Source: Paracoccaceae bacterium (GTDB lineage Bacteria; Pseudomonadota; Alphaproteobacteria; Rhodobacterales; Rhodobacteraceae). Taken from it: 64,000 nucleotides of DNA. Each line of letters opens with the position of its first letter. The first letter of the stretch is position 1. Location: contig PWZT01000037.1 of assembly GCA_003567315.1 (NCBI GenBank), forward strand, positions 62,001 to 126,000. Reading direction: 5' to 3'. The notes beneath the pieces were generated by a model. It saw only the letters and a program-made list of their open reading frames with translations. It ran no database searches and was not told the origin of the DNA. Below are positions 24,023 through 33,740 of this stretch, in pieces. A program made the position numbers and the translations under genes.

Positions 24023-25234
24023 TTACACGCGCTCGATGATTGTGGCCGCGCCCATGCCCGAGGCCACACAAAGTGTCGCAAGCCCCGTGCCCTTGCCGGT
24101 CCGCTCAAGCTCATCCAGCAGCGTGCCGATGATCATGGCCCCGGTCGCGCCCAGCGGATGGCCCATCGCGATTGCCCCGCCATTGACATTGACGCGGTCG
24201 TCAGTGACATCAAAAGCCTGCATGAAGCGCAGCACCACCGAAGCGAAAGCCTCATTGACCTCGATGAGGTCAATATCGGAAATCTGCATGCCAGCATCGC
24301 GCAGGATCTTTTCCGTCACGGGCACTGGCCCTGTCAGCATGATGGTAGGATCCGTGCCGATCCGCGCGGTCGCCTTGATACGAGCCCTTGGTTTCAAATC
24401 ATATTTCTTGCCGAACTCCGCGTTCCCGATCAGCACACCTGCCGCACCATCGACGATACCCGAGGAATTCCCGGCATGATGGATATGTTCGATTTGTTCA
24501 AGATGCGGATACTTCATCAGTGCCACCTTGTCGAAGCCGGGCATCACTTCGCCCATCTCCTTGAAGGCCGGTTTCAGCGACCCGAGGCTCTGCATATCCG
24601 TGCCCGGGCGAATATGTTCGTCCCGGTCCAGAATGGTCAGCCCGTTGATATCGGTGACTGGCACGACCGAACGCGCGAAGCGGTTTTCTTCCCATGCCTT
24701 GACCGCGCGTTTCTGGCTTTCGACTGCCAGCGCATCCGCCATATCACGGGTGAAGCCATATTCGGTTGCGATGATATCCGCCGCGATTCCCTGCGGGACG
24801 AAATACCGCTCCATCGCCACCGAAGGATCGACCGCCACCGCGGCCCCGTCCGAGCCCATGGCGACACGGCTCATCATCTCGACCCCGCCTGCGACGTAAG
24901 CCATGCCCACGCCGCCCTGCACCTGACCAGCGGCGAGATTGACAGCCTCCATGCCACTGGCGCAAAAGCGGTTGATCGCGAGCCCCGGCACCTGCTCATC
25001 GAAGCCCGAGGCCATGACTGCGGTGCGCGCAAGGCAGCCGCCCTGCTCCCCCACCTGCGTGACATTGCCCCAGATCACATCCTCGATCGCCTGCGTGTCA
25101 AGCTCACTGCGCTCCTTGAGGGCATCAAGCACCAGCGCCGAGAGCCGCACTGCCGTGACCTCGTGCAGGCTCCCATCGGCCCGCCCCTTGCCCCGCGGCG
25201 TGCGGATGGCGTCATAGATAAAAGCGTCGGTCAT
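24023..25234 (-). CDS. fadA: Acetyl-CoA C-acyltransferase (thiolase)
   Basis: INRFCASGMEAVNLAAGQV, VNVNGGAIAMGHPLGATGAM, CVASGMGAATIIE. Confidence 0.95.
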   Translation of the reverse strand: MTDAFIYDAIRTPRGKGRADGSLHEVTAVRLSALVLDALKERSELDTQAIEDVIWGNVTQVGEQGGCLARTAVMASGFDEQVPGLAINRFCASGMEAVNLAAGQVQGGVGMAYVAGGVEMMSRVAMGSDGAAVAVDPSVAMERYFVPQGIAADIIATEYGFTRDMADALAVESQKRAVKAWEENRFARSVVPVTDINGLTILDRDEHIRPGTDMQSLGSLKPAFKEMGEVMPGFDKVALMKYPHLEQIEHIHHAGNSSGIVDGAAGVLIGNAEFGKKYDLKPRARIKATARIGTDPTIMLTGPVPVTEKILRDAGMQISDIDLIEVNEAFASVVLRFMQAFDVTDDRVNVNGGAIAMGHPLGATGAMIIGTLLDELERTGKGTGLATLCVASGMGAATIIERV

Positions 25235-25247
25235 GTTTCCCTCTCTT

Positions 25248-25889
25248 TCACGACGTCGATTGCGCCCGATCAGCCGGCGATCCCGGCATCAGGTCATAAG
25301 GGTGTTTCCATCCTGGAAGCACTGCGATGCGGGCCAGCCACTGATCGATTCCGAGCCAATTGCTGCGCTCAAAACCGAAGGGTTCAGTGTAGAACAGGTA
25401 GCCGCAGCAGGCAAAATCCGCGATTGTCGGCCCTTCACCCACGATCCACTCACGGGCGCCAAGATGTGTATCCAAGACCTTGCAGGCATCTCGAAACCGC
25501 GCCTGCTGGAAGGCAATGACAGCTTCGGGCCGCTTTTCCGCGGGCAGGAAATTGGCGAGAAAGCGCGCGGAACCCGCATTTGCCGAGAGTTTATGCGCGT
25601 CCCAGAACAACCACCGCAGAACCTCGTCTTCTTCCCGCAGATCGTTTCCGCCGAACTGCCCCGCCTTGCGCGCGAGGTGACGCAGAATGACAGCGGATTG
25701 AGTCAGCACCTGCTCGCCATCTTCGAGCACCGGCACCTCCCCCATCGGATTGAGCGCGCGAAACTCGGGGCTCCGCGTGGCGCCGGCGAAGAAATCGATC
25801 CAGACCGGCTCCCAGGAAAAGCCCGTGAGTTCGAGCATGAGCGCGACTTTGTAAGCGTTGCCGCTCTCTCCGAAACAATGAAGCCGCAT
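25248..25889 (-). CDS. Glutathione S-transferase family protein
   Basis: MRLHCFGESGNAYKVALML, NPMGEVPVLEDGEQVLTQSAVILRHLA. Confidence 0.92.
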   Translation of the reverse strand: MRLHCFGESGNAYKVALMLELTGFSWEPVWIDFFAGATRSPEFRALNPMGEVPVLEDGEQVLTQSAVILRHLARKAGQFGGNDLREEDEVLRWLFWDAHKLSANAGSARFLANFLPAEKRPEAVIAFQQARFRDACKVLDTHLGAREWIVGEGPTIADFACCGYLFYTEPFGFERSNWLGIDQWLARIAVLPGWKHPYDLMPGSPADRAQSTS

Positions 25890-25928
25890 GTCTTCCCCCT
25901 TCAATGTCCCGCACGCCCCGTTGCGGTC

Positions 25929-25957
25929 AATTTGAGTATTTTTGGCAAGATGAAGCC
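25929..25957 (+). repeat. Dispersed repeat copy 1
   Basis: AATTTGAGTATTTTTGGCAAGATGAAGCC, 29 bp identical to 31494-31522. Confidence 0.9.
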
Positions 25958-25973
25958 ATGACCTGGTAACGGA

Positions 25974-25989
25974 GCATTAACGTTAATGC
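25974..25989. repeat. 16-bp perfect palindrome GCATTAACGTTAATGC
   Basis: Sequence equals its own reverse complement; intergenic. Confidence 0.9.
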
Positions 25990-26096
25990 GCAAGTCTTGA
26001 AGATGCGGTACAGGCTGGAGAGCCGATGACCGCGCAAGGTGAAGCCGCCCCGTCCTGTTGACGCCGAGCGCCGAGGGACGGGGCGCATTCCGTGGG

Positions 26097-26130
26097 TTTC
26101 ATCTTGCCCCAAATACTCCCGCCGGAGGCG
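26097..26130 (-). repeat. Dispersed repeat copy 2 (CTCCGGCGGGAGTATTTGGGGCAAGATGAAA form)
   Basis: Shares GAGTATTT..GGGCAAGATGAA core with the other copies. Confidence 0.8.
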
Positions 26131-26138
26131 CTGTCGTT

Positions 26139-26351
26139 TCATTTCTTCCGCGCCTCGAGTTCGGAGTTGAACAGGCGCAAGCGATGGCCGAGATTATCGG
26201 CATCCGTCACGGAATCGAAATTCTCGAACAGGAAGGACAGCGCCTCGCCCTCATCCAGCCCCGCTTCCTGCGCAAAGCGGCGGAGGCGACGATAGCCATC
26301 CTCGGTCATCGCGACATTGAAACGACGGGTCAGTCGGAAGCGTTTCGGCAT
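26139..26351 (-). CDS. Small protein, possible ribbon-helix-helix fold
   Basis: 70 aa: RRFNVAMTEDGYRRLRRFAQEAGLDEGEALSFLFENF; just downstream of the acyl-CoA dehydrogenase. Confidence 0.5.
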   Translation of the reverse strand: MPKRFRLTRRFNVAMTEDGYRRLRRFAQEAGLDEGEALSFLFENFDSVTDADNLGHRLRLFNSELEARKK

Positions 26352-26401
26352 GATCGTTTTCCTGCAACTGGGCGCCAGCGAAGACTGGCGCCGCTGAGGT
26401 T

Positions 26402-28177
26402 TCAGAATTGTTCGGCCGAAAGCGCCATGACGCTCTCCGCGCCGCTCTGGATGCGCGCCAGATGCATCTTTGTCGCTGGAAGTTGGCGCGCCATGTAGTA
26501 GCGACCCGTGGCGAGCTTGGCCTCATAGAAGTCGCGATCCGACGCGCCCGAATCCAGCGCGGCATAGGCCGCTTTTGCCATCTGCGCCCAGACCAGCCCA
26601 AGGCAAGCATGGCCGAAGAGATGCATGAAATCACTCGAGCCTGCCAGCGCATCATTGGGCGTTTTCATGCCCCGCTCCATGAAGAACATCGCCGCCGACT
26701 GCAGATCCTTGGACGCTGATTTGAGTGGCGCGAGGAAGCCCTCGAGCCTGGCATCATCTTCATTTTCCTTGATGAAGCCCTTGATCAGTTCGAAGAACGC
26801 CATGATGGGCTTGCCCCCATCGGCGGCGAGCTTGCGGCCCACGAGATCAAGTGCCTGCACGCCGTTGGCGCCTTCATAGATCATGGCGATCCGCGCATCG
26901 CGGGCGAATTGGGACATGCCCCATTCCTCGATATAGCCATGCCCGCCATAGACCTGCTGGGCCTCGATGCTCATCGCAAAGCCCTTGTCGGTCAGGAACC
27001 CCTTGATGACAGGCGTCAGCAGCGAGATCAGGCCATCGGCCTCCTTGTCGCCCGCGCGATGCGCGCGGTCGATCAGGCTTGCGCCCCAGAGCGTGAAGGC
27101 GCGCGCACCTTCGACGAAGCTTTTCTGATCCATCAGCATTCGCCGTACATCCGGGTGGACGATCAACGGATCAGCCGGGCCATCGGGATTCTGTGCGCCT
27201 GTCACATCGCGCCCCTGAAGCCGGTCGAGCGCATAGTCGCGGGCATTTTCATAGGCAACCGCCGCCTGCGCATAGCCCTGCAGCCCCACACCGATGCGCG
27301 CCTCGTTCATCATGGTGAACATCGCTCGCATGCCCTTGTGCAACTCGCCGATCAGATAGCCCGTCGCGCCGTCGTAATTCATGACGCAGGTGGCATTGCC
27401 ATGAATGCCCATCTTCTCTTCGATCTTGCCGACCGAGACCCCATTGCGCGGCCCGAGCGAGCCATCTTCGTTCACGATGAATTTCGGGACGATGAAGAGC
27501 GAAATCCCCTTGGTGCCCTCGCCCCCACCCGGGGCCTTGGCAAGCACCAGATGAATGACATTCTCGGCCATGTCATGATCGCCCGCAGAGATGAAGATCT
27601 TCTGACCCGTGATCTTGTAGCTGCCATCATCCTGCGGCTCGGCCTTGGTGCGCAGCATCCCCAGATCGGTGCCGCAATGCGGCTCGGTCAGGTTCATCGT
27701 CCCGGTCCAGTCCATCGAGACCATCTTGGGCAGATAGGTCGCCTTCTGGTCCTCGGAGCCATGCGCAAGGATTGCCGAAATCGCGCCATGGGTCAGGCCC
27801 TGATACATGTTCAGCGCCATATTCGCAGAGACGAAAATCTCGCCTACGGCAGAACCCATCAGATAGGGCAAGTTCTGGCCACCGAATTCCTCGGGGATAT
27901 CGAGGCCGTTCCAGCCCCCTTCCTTGATCTGATCGAAGGCCGCCTTGAAGCCCTTGGGCGTATAGACGACCCCGTTTTCCAGGCGGCAACCTTCCTGATC
28001 GCCAGACGCATTCAGCGGGGCCAGCACGCCTTCGGCGAGTTTGGCGGCCTCGTCGAGAATGGCGCTGGTGAAATCGGCCTCCAGATCCGCATAGCCGGGA
28101 ATATCCGACTCGCTGATCTTGAGCAGATCATGCAGCACGAATTGCAGATCCTTGGTGGGGGCAGTGTAGTTGGGCAT
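26402..28177 (-). CDS. Acyl-CoA dehydrogenase with C-terminal extension
   Basis: [59 protein letters not shown]. Confidence 0.95.
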   Translation of the reverse strand: MPNYTAPTKDLQFVLHDLLKISESDIPGYADLEADFTSAILDEAAKLAEGVLAPLNASGDQEGCRLENGVVYTPKGFKAAFDQIKEGGWNGLDIPEEFGGQNLPYLMGSAVGEIFVSANMALNMYQGLTHGAISAILAHGSEDQKATYLPKMVSMDWTGTMNLTEPHCGTDLGMLRTKAEPQDDGSYKITGQKIFISAGDHDMAENVIHLVLAKAPGGGEGTKGISLFIVPKFIVNEDGSLGPRNGVSVGKIEEKMGIHGNATCVMNYDGATGYLIGELHKGMRAMFTMMNEARIGVGLQGYAQAAVAYENARDYALDRLQGRDVTGAQNPDGPADPLIVHPDVRRMLMDQKSFVEGARAFTLWGASLIDRAHRAGDKEADGLISLLTPVIKGFLTDKGFAMSIEAQQVYGGHGYIEEWGMSQFARDARIAMIYEGANGVQALDLVGRKLAADGGKPIMAFFELIKGFIKENEDDARLEGFLAPLKSASKDLQSAAMFFMERGMKTPNDALAGSSDFMHLFGHACLGLVWAQMAKAAYAALDSGASDRDFYEAKLATGRYYMARQLPATKMHLARIQSGAESVMALSAEQF

Positions 28178-28219
28178 GGGTCTCTCCCTATCCTGTCTCG
28201 GGCGCGCTCTGCGCGGCAA

Positions 28220-28618
28220 TCATTCAGCGGCCTTGGGGCGGTCGGCATTGCGCAGCACACCTTCACCCCAGGCGAGTTCCTGTTTCAGGTCGGCAATCGC
28301 CTCGTCCAACTCGTCGCGCTGGCGTTCCATATCGGCCAACCGCTCACACGCGATCTCGTAGGTCTTTCGCAATTGCTTCAATTCGCTGTCATCGCGGTCA
28401 TACATGTTCAGAAGCTGCCGGATTTCCTCGAGGCTGAAGCCGAAGCGCTTGCCGCGCAAGATCAGCTTCAGCCGCGCCTGATCGCGGCGCGAGAACAGCC
28501 GGTGCTGCCCGTCGCGGCGCGGAAACAGCAATTCCTTGGCCTCATAGAACCGCAAGGTCCGGGGTGTGACGCCGAACTCGGCGCACATCTGGCGGATTGT
28601 CTTGACCTCATCCTGCAT
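28220..28618 (-). CDS. MerR family transcriptional regulator
   Basis: MCAEFGVTPRTLRFYEAKELLFPRRDGQHRLFSRRDQARLKLILRGKRFGFSLEEIRQLL. Confidence 0.93.
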   Translation of the reverse strand: MQDEVKTIRQMCAEFGVTPRTLRFYEAKELLFPRRDGQHRLFSRRDQARLKLILRGKRFGFSLEEIRQLLNMYDRDDSELKQLRKTYEIACERLADMERQRDELDEAIADLKQELAWGEGVLRNADRPKAAE

Positions 28619-28683
28619 GACAGACCTCCATCTGACAGCACGGGCCATCCCTCCTGACCCGACTTGAGACTAAGATAAGGAAG

Positions 28684-28699
28684 TTTACGTCAACGTAAA
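28684..28699. promoter_or_regulatory. Perfect inverted repeat TTTACGT-CA-ACGTAAA, candidate MerR operator
   Basis: 7-bp perfect arms, 66 bp upstream of the MerR gene start; resembles the TTACGT..ACGTAA type reported for LiuR-like MerR regulators. Confidence 0.65.
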
Positions 28700-28728
28700 G
28701 CAAAACGTGGCGTCACGAGCGCCGGCGC

Positions 28729-29106
28729 TCAGCTCTGTTTTGTCAACAACTCTGCGGCCTCGGCGCGCAGCTTCTCGAGATCGGCAATCGTGTTCTCCAA
28801 CTCCTTGGCCTGCCGCCGCAACGCGACCAGTTGCCGATCGGCCATCTCGAGCCAGGCCCGCAATTGCGGTTCGGTGCCCTCTTTCTGGTAAATCTCCAGC
28901 CATTGCCGGATTTCCTCGAGGCTGAAGCCAAACCGCCGCCCACGCATGATCAGCGTCATGCGGGCGATTTCGCGGGGCGTGTAGAAGCGATTGCGGCCTT
29001 CCTTTTCGGGGCTGAGCAGTTCGATATATTCGTAATAGCGCAAGGTGCGTGGTGTCACATCGAATTTCGCGCACATCTCCTTGAAGCTCAATCTGGTCTC
29101 GGACAT
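28729..29106 (-). CDS. MerR family transcriptional regulator (paralogue)
   Basis: MCAKFDVTPRTLRYYEYIELLSPEKEGRNRFYTPREIARMTLIMRGRRFGFSLEEIRQWL. Confidence 0.93.
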   Translation of the reverse strand: MSETRLSFKEMCAKFDVTPRTLRYYEYIELLSPEKEGRNRFYTPREIARMTLIMRGRRFGFSLEEIRQWLEIYQKEGTEPQLRAWLEMADRQLVALRRQAKELENTIADLEKLRAEAAELLTKQS

Positions 29107-29241
29107 GGCTTCACTCCCTGCATACGCCGCGTGCCATGCTAAGGGGGCACCCGCTCAGATGCAATTCGCTTGGCGACCCTTGCCATTGGCCGGGAATCGG
29201 GCGCAGATAGGGCACCCGAGGCAAGAGGAACAGGCGCGACC

Positions 29242-29661
29242 ATGAGCGAGACCAGCCCGCAGGAATTCATCAATGCCCTGCCCTTCGCGCGCGCACTTGG
29301 CATGCAGCTTGACAGTATCGGCGGCGGACGGGCCGAAATCTCGATGGCCTGGGATGCGCGCTTCGTGGGCGATCCGGCGACGGGCGTGATCCATGGCGGC
29401 GCGGTTTCCGCGCTGATGGATACCTGCGGTGGCGCGGCCGTGATGTCCTATCCCGGCGCGCTGACCACGGCGACGATCGATCTGCGCATCGACTATATGC
29501 GCGCGGCAACGCCGGGGCAGCGGATCACGGCGCGCGCCGAATGCTACCATGTCACCCGCCGCGTGGCCTTCGTGCGCGCCACGGCCCATGACGAGGACAG
29601 CGACAATCCCGTGGCCACGGCGTCCGGCGCCTTCACTTTCGATCGCAAGGAGCGCGCATGA
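29242..29661 (+). CDS. PaaI-family hotdog thioesterase
   Basis: GVIHGGAVSALMDTCGGAAV, IDYMRAATPGQRITARAE. Confidence 0.88.
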   Translation: MSETSPQEFINALPFARALGMQLDSIGGGRAEISMAWDARFVGDPATGVIHGGAVSALMDTCGGAAVMSYPGALTTATIDLRIDYMRAATPGQRITARAECYHVTRRVAFVRATAHDEDSDNPVATASGAFTFDRKERA

Positions 29662-30161
29662 GCCGGCCCGAGCCCGTCCAGCAGGTCAAGCACCGCCGCG
29701 ATCTGGCGCTGCAGACACTGGTCGATGCAGTGCCCTATGCGGGCTTTCTGGGCATCGTCTTCGAGCGCCACGGAGACGAGCTGACCGCTGTGCTGCCTTA
29801 TGATGACAAGCTGATCGGCAACCCGGTCCTGCCTGCGCTGCATGGTGGTGTCATCGCCTCCTTCCTCGAGGTCGCGGCGATCATCGAATTGAGCTGGGCG
29901 ATGCTCTGGGACGAGTTGGAGTCGGGCCGTCTGCGCCCCGAGGAGATGGCCGCCAATCTGCCGCGCCTGCCCAAGACCATTGATTTCACGGTCGATTACC
30001 TGCGCACGGGCCTGCCCCGCGACGGTTATGCCCGCGCGCGTGTCAATCGCTCGGGGCGGCGCTATGCGAGTGTGCATGTCGAAGCCTGGCAGGACAATCG
30101 CGCCCGGCTCTTTGCGCAGGCGACCGGGCATTTCCTGATGCCACAGCGCGCGGATGGCTGA
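29658..30161 (+). CDS. PaaI-family hotdog thioesterase (second copy)
   Basis: GNPVLPALHGGVIASFLEVAAIIEL, VDYLRTGLPRDGYARARV. Confidence 0.85.
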   Translation: MSRPEPVQQVKHRRDLALQTLVDAVPYAGFLGIVFERHGDELTAVLPYDDKLIGNPVLPALHGGVIASFLEVAAIIELSWAMLWDELESGRLRPEEMAANLPRLPKTIDFTVDYLRTGLPRDGYARARVNRSGRRYASVHVEAWQDNRARLFAQATGHFLMPQRADG

Positions 30162-31485
30162 CACGGCCTCGGTGAGTAACCGCCGCATCCTGCGCATTGC
30201 CGTGCCAATCGTGCTCGCCAATCTCTCGGTGCCGCTGCTGGGTGCTGTCGATACAGGCGTGGTGGGCCAGATGGGCGCAGCCGCCCCGATTGGCGCAGTC
30301 GGGATCGGGGCGATCATCCTCGCCTCGATCTACTGGATCTTCGGCTTCCTGCGCATGGGCACGACCGGGCTTGTGGCGCAGGCGACCGGCGCGGGGGATC
30401 TGGCCGAGAGCGGCGCGATACTGACGCGCGGGGTCATGATCGGGCTTGCTGCGGGCGCGGTGATGGTCGCGGGTCAGGTGCTGATCATGGCCGCTGCCTT
30501 CCGCATCGCGCCTGCGAGTGCCGAGGTCGAGGCGCTGGCGCGCGACTATCTCGCCATCCGCATATGGGGCGCGCCCGCCACGATTGCGCTCTATGCCATC
30601 AATGGCTGGCTGATCGCGACCGAACGCACGCGCGGGGTTCTTGTACTTCAACTCTGGATGAACGGGCTGAATATCGCGCTCGATCTGTGGTTCGTGCTGG
30701 GCTTGGGCTGGGGCGTGCAGGGGGTGGCGATTGCGACGCTGATCTCGGAACTGACCGCGTTGGCGCTCGGGCTCTGGCTCTGCCGCGCGGCGTTTTCCGG
30801 CGCGCAATGGCGCGACTGGCCGCGCGTCTTCGACCGCGCACGACTGAAACGGATGTGGGTGGTCAATTCCGACATCATGCTGCGCACGATTGCGCTGCAG
30901 GGCGCGATGACGGCTTTTCTGTTCACATCAGCGGGCTTTGGCGATGTGCAGCTCGCGGCCAATCAGATCCTGTGGCAATTCCTGATGATAACCGCCTATG
31001 CGCTGGACGGCTTCGCCTTCGCCGCCGAGGCGTTGGTGGGTCAAGCGGTGGGCGCGCGCGCCATCGGGATGATGCGCGCGGCCAGCCTGCGCGCAAGCCT
31101 CTGGGCCGTAGGGGGTGGGCTCATCATGGCAGTGGGGTTCGGGCTTCTGGGGCCATTCGTCATCGACATCATGGCGCTCGACCCGGATGTGCGAAGTGCT
31201 GCGCGCGAATTTCTGCCCTTCGTGCTGGTGCTCTGCGTGCTGGGCGTCGGCGCCTATATGCTCGATGGGATCTTCATCGGCGCGACTGGCACGCGCGAGA
31301 TGCGCAACACTGTCATTCTGGCTGTCGCAATCTACGGGCTGATCCTGTGGCTCGCCGTGCCGATCTGGGGGAATGACGCGCTTTGGCTGGCATTGATCGT
31401 GCTCAACGTGCTGCGCGGTGTGTTCCTCGCAGTGCTCTATCCGCGTCTGGAGCGGCGCGTTGCGTCCACGGTGGCTCTGGCATAG
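30154..31485 (+). CDS. MATE family efflux transporter
   Basis: About 12 TM helices; FGFLRMGTTGLVAQATGAGD, NGWLIATERTRGVLVLQLWMNGLNIALD. Confidence 0.92.
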   Translation: MADTASVSNRRILRIAVPIVLANLSVPLLGAVDTGVVGQMGAAAPIGAVGIGAIILASIYWIFGFLRMGTTGLVAQATGAGDLAESGAILTRGVMIGLAAGAVMVAGQVLIMAAAFRIAPASAEVEALARDYLAIRIWGAPATIALYAINGWLIATERTRGVLVLQLWMNGLNIALDLWFVLGLGWGVQGVAIATLISELTALALGLWLCRAAFSGAQWRDWPRVFDRARLKRMWVVNSDIMLRTIALQGAMTAFLFTSAGFGDVQLAANQILWQFLMITAYALDGFAFAAEALVGQAVGARAIGMMRAASLRASLWAVGGGLIMAVGFGLLGPFVIDIMALDPDVRSAAREFLPFVLVLCVLGVGAYMLDGIFIGATGTREMRNTVILAVAIYGLILWLAVPIWGNDALWLALIVLNVLRGVFLAVLYPRLERRVASTVALA

Positions 31486-31493
31486 GCGGTCGG

Positions 31494-31522
31494 AATTTGA
31501 GTATTTTTGGCAAGATGAAGCC
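31494..31522 (+). repeat. Dispersed repeat copy 3
   Basis: 29 bp identical to 25929-25957; fills the gap between convergent MATE and pyrD genes. Confidence 0.9.
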
Positions 31523-32581
31523 TCAAAGCCACGCGTCGCGGCCTGTGCCCACAGCCTCGGAGATGGTGCCTAAGCCATCCCGATCCAGCGCCGCGAGGAG
31601 CCCCTGATTAAGGCGTGGGATCAGCGAAAAACCTTCATAGACAAGCGCTGAATAGAGCTGCACGACAGAAGCGCCCGCGCGGATCTTCTCATACGCCTGC
31701 GCGGCACTGCTGATACCGCCAACGCCGATCAGAGGTATCCGCCCTTCGGTCAGATGCGAGAGCTTCGCAAGGATGCGGGTCGAAAGGTCGAACAACGGTG
31801 CGCCCGAAAGCCCCCCTGTCTCGCGCGCATGTCTGCTCTTCAGTACCGGGCGCGAGATGGTCGTATTGGTGGCGATGATGGCATCGATCTGCGCCGACAG
31901 AGCAACATCGGTCAGTTCAGACAGATCGGCATCGCTCAGATCCGGCGCGATCTTGAGGAACACGGGGATTGGCCGCATCAGTTCCGCGCGCGCAGTCATG
32001 ACCCGTTCGAGGAGCGCGGCCAGCGCTTCCGCGCCCTGGAGGTCGCGCAGCGCCTCGGTATTGGGGGAGGAGACATTGACCGTCGCGAAATCGATATGCG
32101 CGCCGCAGCGCATGAGCACCTGAGCGAAGTCATCGGCGCGGTCGGCGCTGTCCTTGTTCGCCCCGAGATTGAGCCCCAGCACCATGTCGTGCGGTCGTTT
32201 CTCGAGGCGCGGCGCAATTGCCTCCACCCCTTCATTGTTGAAGCCGAAGCGGTTGATCACGGCGTGATCCTCGGGCAACCGATAGAGACGCGGACGCGGG
32301 TTGCCTTCCTGTGCGCGGGGCGTGGCCGCCCCCACCTCGACAAACCCGAACCCGACTTTGCCAAGGGCCTCCAGCGCGGTCGCATTCTTGTCGAAACCCG
32401 CTGCCAGACCGATGGGGTTTGGCAGATCGAGCCCGGCGATCCGCGTCGCGAGCCGTGGCGAGACCACTCGGCGCGGGCGCGGCGCCAGACCAGTGCGCAG
32501 TGCCCTGAGCGCAAACCCGTGGGCAGTTTCGGGATCGAGGCTGCGCAGGGCCGCAAGACCGGCGCGCTCAATGAGGCTCAT
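31523..32581 (-). CDS. pyrD: Quinone-dependent dihydroorotate dehydrogenase
   Basis: [62 protein letters not shown]. Confidence 0.97.
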   Translation of the reverse strand: MSLIERAGLAALRSLDPETAHGFALRALRTGLAPRPRRVVSPRLATRIAGLDLPNPIGLAAGFDKNATALEALGKVGFGFVEVGAATPRAQEGNPRPRLYRLPEDHAVINRFGFNNEGVEAIAPRLEKRPHDMVLGLNLGANKDSADRADDFAQVLMRCGAHIDFATVNVSSPNTEALRDLQGAEALAALLERVMTARAELMRPIPVFLKIAPDLSDADLSELTDVALSAQIDAIIATNTTISRPVLKSRHARETGGLSGAPLFDLSTRILAKLSHLTEGRIPLIGVGGISSAAQAYEKIRAGASVVQLYSALVYEGFSLIPRLNQGLLAALDRDGLGTISEAVGTGRDAWL

Positions 32582-32916
32582 ATCAGGGTCTCCGGGAATA
32601 TATGCCCCGTTGCCCCCAGCGGTAGAGATGTGTCCCACATCACATCCGCGCGACGCATGGGGCGGTAGAGATGCGGGAAGAGCGCCCCGCCGCGCGAGGG
32701 CTCCCATTTGAGCGCATCGCCCAGCGCATCGCTGTCGCAGGCCACGAGCACGAGATCGCCCTCACCCGCGAAATGCTTCGCGGCCGTTTCCATGACCTGC
32801 TGCGATGTGGAGAAATGGATGAAGCCGTCCGCGCGATCCACCGGCGCGCCAAGGGTCTCCCCAGTGGCCACCAGATCATCCCATTCCGGGCGGCGGAATA
32901 TCTTGTAGATCAGCAT
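32578..32916 (-). CDS. DUF952 family protein
   Basis: [42 protein letters not shown]. Confidence 0.88.
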   Translation of the reverse strand: MLIYKIFRRPEWDDLVATGETLGAPVDRADGFIHFSTSQQVMETAAKHFAGEGDLVLVACDSDALGDALKWEPSRGGALFPHLYRPMRRADVMWDTSLPLGATGHIFPETLI

Positions 32917-32965
32917 GAATGTCTCTTGCCCAAAGCACCGCGCCGCGTCAATGGCGCGTGGGCTG

Positions 32966-33676
32966 TCAGGACGCATAGAGGTCGCGGTCCCAGAAGCTTT
33001 GTTCGCTCTCCGGGTCCATCAGCAGTGTGATCGTGCCCCCGACCGGGCCCTCGCGCTCCAGATCCGCGCGCCGCCGATCAAGGCTTTTGCCCTCCGCCCC
33101 CGTTTCATCGCGCCAATGGAGGCGGGCGTTGGGATCCTTTTTCCTGCCGCCCGACGCCATGTGCGCGACCACCTGCGCGCTGCGGCGCTCGCCCGCGCGC
33201 GCGGCGCGCAGCATGGCCGCCGTGCGGCGCCAGAAATAGCGCGCGCCCCAGAGCGCGAAGCCGAGGCTGATCAGGGCGATGGCCCCGAAGATCAGGGCCG
33301 CCCCCGAGGAATCGGCTCGATCGACCAGCACACGCTCGGGGTCATCGGGCAGATAGCGGATTGTCACAGTATCGCCCGCGCGGACCCGGCCATGAAACCC
33401 CGGCGAGACAGGCGTTCTGCCCTGGATCACCTCGCCCTCGCGCGTCTCGAAGCCGTAGCCGACCCAGGGGGTGCGCCCGCTGGATTGCGTGCCCCTGATC
33501 TCTGGGTTGCTGATGACGGCTTGCGCCTCGACCCCGCGCGAGGCGAACAGGAGCGTCTCGCGCGCGCTGTTCAGCGCCACGCCGCCCATGATCAGCGCGA
33601 CCAGAAGCGGCACCAGCACCATCCAGGCGTGCTGGCGCATCAGCAAGGTCGGGATTGGAACATGTCGCGTGGGCAT
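32966..33676 (-). CDS. DUF3592-like membrane protein
   Basis: TM helices; VRAGDTVTIRYLPDDPERVLVDRADS. Confidence 0.7.
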   Translation of the reverse strand: MPTRHVPIPTLLMRQHAWMVLVPLLVALIMGGVALNSARETLLFASRGVEAQAVISNPEIRGTQSSGRTPWVGYGFETREGEVIQGRTPVSPGFHGRVRAGDTVTIRYLPDDPERVLVDRADSSGAALIFGAIALISLGFALWGARYFWRRTAAMLRAARAGERRSAQVVAHMASGGRKKDPNARLHWRDETGAEGKSLDRRRADLEREGPVGGTITLLMDPESEQSFWDRDLYAS

Positions 33677-33740
33677 ATGACCCCCATAATGTCGCAGATG
33701 ATAAGGTGCAGCTGCAAAGGGCAAGGTGCCCAAGCGCAGG

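Noticed and set aside
26909-28657. 582-aa plus-strand ORF opposite acyl-CoA dehydrogenase and MerR
   Set aside because: Antisense frame crossing two genuine genes; no domain
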